Below are positions 5,999 through 9,309 of a DNA stretch of 9,309 bases, piece after piece (position 1 is the stretch's first letter; each line of letters begins with the position of its first letter). Both the position numbers and the translations under genes were made by a program. Location: contig DATDRF010000258.1 of assembly GCA_035291905.1 (NCBI GenBank), positions 1-9,309 of the forward strand, given 5' to 3'. The notes under the pieces are model-generated. The model was not told where the DNA came from and did not search any database. It was given only the letters and a program-made list of their open reading frames with translations. This stretch comes from JACPLA01 sp035291905. Its GTDB lineage: Bacteria; Bacteroidota; Ignavibacteria; UBA10030.

Positions 5999-6502
5999 AT
6001 GAAATCACAAAAATCTTCAGGGAAAGTGGTCTCTCCATTAGTTGCCGTACTCATGGGCAGCACCTCTGACTTGGAGCACATGGCCCAGGCGCGCGAAATC
6101 CTTCAGGAGTTTGAAGTTCCGTGCGAGGTGAAGGTCCTTTCGGCCCACCGGACACCCGATCTCATGTTTCGCTATGCCGAAGAGGCCGCGAAAAGGGGAA
6201 TCGAGGTGATCATTGCCGGGGCAGGCGGGGCCGCTCATCTCCCGGGAATGCTGGCAGCGAAGACCCATCTTCCCATCATCGGCGTTCCGGTGAAATCGAA
6301 AGCCCTGAACGGCATCGACTCACTCCTTTCAATTGTTCAAATGCCTTCGGGCGTTCCCGTAGCCACCGTTGGCATCGATGGGGCCGCAAATGCCGGACTT
6401 CTGGCAATCCGAATCCTCGCCATCAAGCGTCCTGAACTTGTCGAGAAACTTGAAAAGTACCGAAAGCGCCTCGAACAAAGGGTGATCGAATCCAAACTAT
6501 GA
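5999..6502 (+). CDS. purE: N5-carboxyaminoimidazole ribonucleotide mutase PurE
   Basis: PurE converts N5-CAIR, the product of PurK, to CAIR in de novo purine synthesis. The 167-residue product carries MGSTSDLEHM (residues 19-28), SAHRTP with the conserved His50, IIAGAGGAAHLPGM (71-84) and NGIDSLLSIVQMPSGVPV. An adjacent purK makes it a class I PurE. ATG 5999 has no recognisable ribosome binding site and adds a polar stretch before the first strand. GTG 6026, after CAGGG at 6019-6023, would give a product nine residues shorter, with a more typical N-terminus, but its spacing to that element is short. The stop overlaps the purK start by 4 bp (ATGA). Confidence 0.95.
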   Translation: MKSQKSSGKVVSPLVAVLMGSTSDLEHMAQAREILQEFEVPCEVKVLSAHRTPDLMFRYAEEAAKRGIEVIIAGAGGAAHLPGMLAAKTHLPIIGVPVKSKALNGIDSLLSIVQMPSGVPVATVGIDGAANAGLLAIRILAIKRPELVEKLEKYRKRLEQRVIESKL

Positions 6503-7689
6503 CCCAGCCGATCCTCCCACCGGCTACCATCGGTGTCATTGGCGGCGGGCAACTCGGAATGATGACCTTACGCGAGGCCCAACGCATGGGTTATCGCACC
6601 GCCGTATGGGACCCTGATTCTGATTGTCCCGCCTCCCGCCTTTCAGACATCACCATCGTTGCACCCTTTACCGACTCAGGTGCCGCCGGCCGCCTCGCCG
6701 ACGTCTCGAACGTTGTCACGTATGAGTTCGAGAATGTGGACCCGGCGTGCGTTGATGTTATCAGCCGCAGGAAACCCATACTTCCCGGAAGCGCCATCCT
6801 CAAAATTTCCCGCCACCGCAAACTGGAAAAGGAAACACTCAACAATGCGGGTTTTCCGGTTATTGAATTCAGAATTGCGAAGTCCGAGAACGAAATCCGG
6901 AGAGCTGTCGAAGAATTAGGCCTGCCCGTGGTGGTGAAAACCACGACTGCCGGCTACGACGGAAAGGGACAAACCGTCCTCCATCATCAGGACGATCTGA
7001 ATAGCTTTTGCAGACAAATGACGGGGAACGACGAATTTGTCGTTGAAAAGTTCATAGCGCTCCAGCTTGAAGTCTCCGTCATCGCCGTAAGGGAAAATGA
7101 CGGGACCGTGATCACTTTCCCTGTTCTCGAGAACGAACATAGGGAGAACATCCTCCATGTTACCCGCGTCCCGGCCCGGATTTCCGAAGAGGTCGAGGAA
7201 GAGGCCTTGAGGCTCGCGCGGTCAATCATCAATCACTTCCGGATGATTGGTGTACTTTGTGTCGAGATGTTTGTCACCCCTGACGGGCGCGTGCTAGTCA
7301 ACGAATTGGCGCCGCGCCCCCATAATTCAGGCCATTTCTCCCTGGATGCATGCAGCATGTCGCAGTTTGAAGCACTGGTTCGTTCCATATGCAGCATTCC
7401 CATGCAGGAACCGAGGCTTCTGTCACCGTGCGCCATGGTCAATCTCCTGGGCAAACACCTTGAGCATGCCGAGCTTGCCAGGATACAGTCCCTTCCCGGA
7501 ACCAAGGTGCACATCTACGGAAAGAAGAAACCTGAGCCAAGACGAAAAATGGGGCATGTGACGATCGTTGGATCGTCGCCCGAGGAAGTAGATGAGAAGA
7601 TTGACGTGGTCGAAGAATTGATCGGCGAGGGGGTCGGCATCATCGGAAAGAAAGCGGAAGGAATGGTATCAAGAGTGGAGAAGGGATAA
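6499..7689 (+). CDS. purK: N5-carboxyaminoimidazole ribonucleotide synthase PurK
   Basis: PurK uses ATP and bicarbonate to carboxylate aminoimidazole ribonucleotide, feeding N5-CAIR to PurE. The 396-residue ATP-grasp protein has the N-terminal dinucleotide-like motif IGVIGGGQLGMM (residues 11-22), TYEFENVD (74-81), the glycine-rich loop AGYDGKGQ (151-158), EKFI, and the metal/substrate block NELAPRPHNSGHFSLDAC (268-285). The C-terminal part ends with the usual GKKKPEPRRKMGHVTI block (341-356). Length and motif order are normal. The purE overlap points to coupled translation. A zinc-ribbon/DUF2318-like gene begins 4 bp after its stop. Confidence 0.96.
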   Translation: MTQPILPPATIGVIGGGQLGMMTLREAQRMGYRTAVWDPDSDCPASRLSDITIVAPFTDSGAAGRLADVSNVVTYEFENVDPACVDVISRRKPILPGSAILKISRHRKLEKETLNNAGFPVIEFRIAKSENEIRRAVEELGLPVVVKTTTAGYDGKGQTVLHHQDDLNSFCRQMTGNDEFVVEKFIALQLEVSVIAVRENDGTVITFPVLENEHRENILHVTRVPARISEEVEEEALRLARSIINHFRMIGVLCVEMFVTPDGRVLVNELAPRPHNSGHFSLDACSMSQFEALVRSICSIPMQEPRLLSPCAMVNLLGKHLEHAELARIQSLPGTKVHIYGKKKPEPRRKMGHVTIVGSSPEEVDEKIDVVEELIGEGVGIIGKKAEGMVSRVEKG

Positions 7690-7693
7690 GAAC

Positions 7694-8341
7694 ATGAATG
7701 TCTGTCAGCAGTGCGGCTCGGAATTCAATCAGGAGGTCAGGTTTTGCCCCGTGTGCGGCAGCTCAGCTCATCGCCGGCAGGAGTTGAACCGGAATATGGC
7801 CGAGTCCTCGTCAGTCACGGTAAAACGATGGGTGATGCGCGGGTTGGTCGCCGTAGTCGTGTTAGTGGGCATCGGCGTGTTTCTCAATCAACTGCTGAGA
7901 ACGTATCACCCTGTGATCGATGCCCAACCCGTGGTGGCAATGGCAACGATGTACCGTGATGAGAAGATTTCGAGCACATTGATCGAAGCGGCCGTGATTG
8001 GGGAATCCATTACGGTTCCGCTGAAGATCGTGCAGGAGAAGAAGCTCGTCCGGTTCTTTGATCCCGGGAAGGTTCAGGAGATCCCGATGATTGCCTATGT
8101 GACTCCGCAGGGGAAACTTGTGACCGCCATGAGCAAAAGCGAACAATGCGGATCCACCGATTTTTTCCTGAGCGGCAATGATATTCACTGTGCAAGGTGT
8201 CCCTCATACTGGAATATGGCAAGCATGGAGGCATACGCGTGCTGCCAGAAATTTTTCCCTGATCCGATCCCAAGCCGGGTTGTCGGGGAGGAAATACGAA
8301 TTGACGCGGCGGTAGCAAGAAACTGGAAAAGCAGGCTGTAG
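7694..8341 (+). CDS. Zinc-ribbon, membrane-anchored DUF2318-like protein
   Basis: This 215-residue protein has three visible parts. Residues 4-21 form a zinc ribbon (Cys4-x2-Cys7, Cys18-x2-Cys21). Residues 47-68 form one strongly hydrophobic segment after KR, probably a membrane anchor. Residues about 95-206 resemble the DUF2318 family of putative Fe-S or metal proteins: VPLKIVQEKKLVRFF, then Cys152, Cys166-x2-Cys169, Cys183-Cys184, then PDPIPSRVVGEEIRID, recalling the GGCNPIP-like end of that family. Its role is unknown; binding of iron or a redox role is inference. The ribbon would face the cytoplasm and the cysteine-rich domain the outside if the positive-inside rule holds. A GGAGAAGGG element (7677-7685) inside the end of purK supports ATG 7694, placing it in the purEK operon. 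Confidence 0.72.
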   Translation: MNVCQQCGSEFNQEVRFCPVCGSSAHRRQELNRNMAESSSVTVKRWVMRGLVAVVVLVGIGVFLNQLLRTYHPVIDAQPVVAMATMYRDEKISSTLIEAAVIGESITVPLKIVQEKKLVRFFDPGKVQEIPMIAYVTPQGKLVTAMSKSEQCGSTDFFLSGNDIHCARCPSYWNMASMEAYACCQKFFPDPIPSRVVGEEIRIDAAVARNWKSRL

Positions 8342-8371
8342 GGATCAGGAACGAATAGAAAGGGAAGGTAC

Positions 8372-9309
8372 TTGGGACAGGAGAGAATCCAACGATGGGT
8401 GGACGAGGTTGCAAAACAGACGCGGCCCCGGAAGATTCAATGGTGCGACGGATCGCATGCCGAGTATGAGCAATTGACGGAGACGATGGTCAACACGGGA
8501 GTGGCGCTGAAGCTGAATGAGAAGACCTATCCAAACTGTTTTCTTCATCGCAGCGATCCGACCGATGTCGCACGCACGGAGAACCTCACCTTCATATGTA
8601 CTCGATCCAGCGAAGATGCAGGTCCCACCAACAATTGGATGGATCCCGTTGAGGCTAAGAAGAAAGTCGGGCCGCTGTTTGAAAGAAGTATGATGGGTCG
8701 GACAATGTACGTCATTCCGTACCTGATGGGCCCCGCCGGGTCACCGTACAGTAAGGTCGGAGTGGAGATCACGGACAGCGTGTACGTTGCCGCAAACATG
8801 CAGATTATGACGAGGGTGGGAAAACCGGCAATGGATCATCTTGCATCCTCGGACGATTTTGTTCCCGGGCTTCACTCGATGGGAGATCTCTCGCCTGATC
8901 GACGTTTCATCCTCCATTTTCCCGAAGAAAAGCTCATATGGAGCGTTGGCTCGGGGTACGGGGGGAATGCACTTCTGGGTAAGAAGTGCCTCGCGTTGCG
9001 AATCGCGAGCTGGATGGCACGCCATGAAGGATGGATGGCGGAGCATATGCTGGTGCTGGGCCTTGAAGATCCCTCAGGCAAGAAAACGTACATGGCAGCA
9101 GCTTTCCCCAGCGCCTCAGGCAAGACCAACCTGGCGATGATGGTTTCCTCGCTGGCGCATGAAGGATACAAAGTGTGGACTGTGGGGGATGATATCGCCT
9201 GGCTCCACGTGGACGATCAGGGCCAGCTTCGGGCCGTGAATCCCGAAGCGGGATTCTTCGGGGTCGCTCCCGGGACTGGAACTCAGACCAACCCCGTGGC
9301 GATGGATAC
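8372..9309 (+). CDS. pckG: Phosphoenolpyruvate carboxykinase (GTP), 3'-truncated by window
   Basis: GTP-dependent PEP carboxykinase converts oxaloacetate and GTP to PEP, GDP and CO2, linking the TCA cycle to gluconeogenesis. About 312 codons are present; the C-terminal half lies beyond the window. Visible motifs include DVARTE (Arg68), GRTMYVIPYLMGP, SVGSGYGGNALLGKKC (residues 191-206), EHMLVLG (His225), the P-loop FPSASGKTNLAMM (245-257), VGDDIAW (271-277) and NPEAGFFGVAPGT. The P-loop has Ser249 where the family usually has a reactive cysteine. I propose a TTG start at 8372: a stop (TAG 8339-8341, ending the previous gene) closes the frame upstream, AGGGAAGG (8361-8368) precedes it, and IQRWVDEVAKQTRP matches the family N-terminus. 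GTG 8399 is an alternative. The gap to the upstream gene is 30 bp. Confidence 0.95.
   Translation, partial: MGQERIQRWVDEVAKQTRPRKIQWCDGSHAEYEQLTETMVNTGVALKLNEKTYPNCFLHRSDPTDVARTENLTFICTRSSEDAGPTNNWMDPVEAKKKVGPLFERSMMGRTMYVIPYLMGPAGSPYSKVGVEITDSVYVAANMQIMTRVGKPAMDHLASSDDFVPGLHSMGDLSPDRRFILHFPEEKLIWSVGSGYGGNALLGKKCLALRIASWMARHEGWMAEHMLVLGLEDPSGKKTYMAAAFPSASGKTNLAMMVSSLAHEGYKVWTVGDDIAWLHVDDQGQLRAVNPEAGFFGVAPGTGTQTNPVAMD

Overview
The window reads as a compact bacterial chromosome segment of moderate-to-high GC. Every supported gene lies on the + strand. No phage, transposase, CRISPR, tRNA or rRNA signal was seen. The organism cannot be named from the sequence. The genes (phenylacetyl-CoA epoxidase, GTP-type PEP carboxykinase, a DUF2318-like protein) and the palindrome- and decamer-rich intergenic DNA suggest an uncultured environmental bacterium outside the classical Proteobacteria models. 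This is inference, not a taxonomic call.

Layout. Bases 1-492 are non-coding and structured: a direct repeat of at least 101 bp present twice with a 203-bp period, each copy carrying two near-perfect hairpins, then another hairpin, a degenerate CCGCGTAAT repeat and a possible promoter. Bases 493-2556 encode paaA, paaB and paaC, the structural core of phenylacetyl-CoA 1,2-epoxidase. A stomatin/SPFH (band 7) membrane protein follows 25 bp later (2582-3445). A 183-bp gap with short tandem repeats and two TTTA-loop hairpins separates it from paaD (3629-4117), the Fe-S maturation partner of the epoxidase. No paaE reductase is present in the window.

The second half is housekeeping and cofactor metabolism. 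A Sua5/TsaC-type threonylcarbamoyl-AMP synthase starts 5 bp after paaD and is followed closely by larB (nickel-pincer cofactor synthesis). After a 123-bp gap with a candidate promoter containing a dyad come purE and purK (overlapping, de novo purine synthesis), then a predicted membrane-anchored zinc-ribbon protein with a DUF2318-like cysteine-rich domain. The last gene is a GTP-dependent PEP carboxykinase, cut off by the window end after about 312 codons.

Functional reading. PaaABC and PaaD serve aerobic phenylacetate breakdown through CoA-bound epoxidation. The electron-supplying PaaE must be encoded elsewhere or replaced. Sua5 serves tRNA t6A modification. LarB and PurE are related by fold (AIR-carboxylase-like) and sit next to each other, but belong to different pathways. 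The most unusual protein-level signals are a PaaC that retains a complete set of di-iron ligand-type residues, and a PEP carboxykinase whose P-loop has Ser where the family usually has its reactive Cys.
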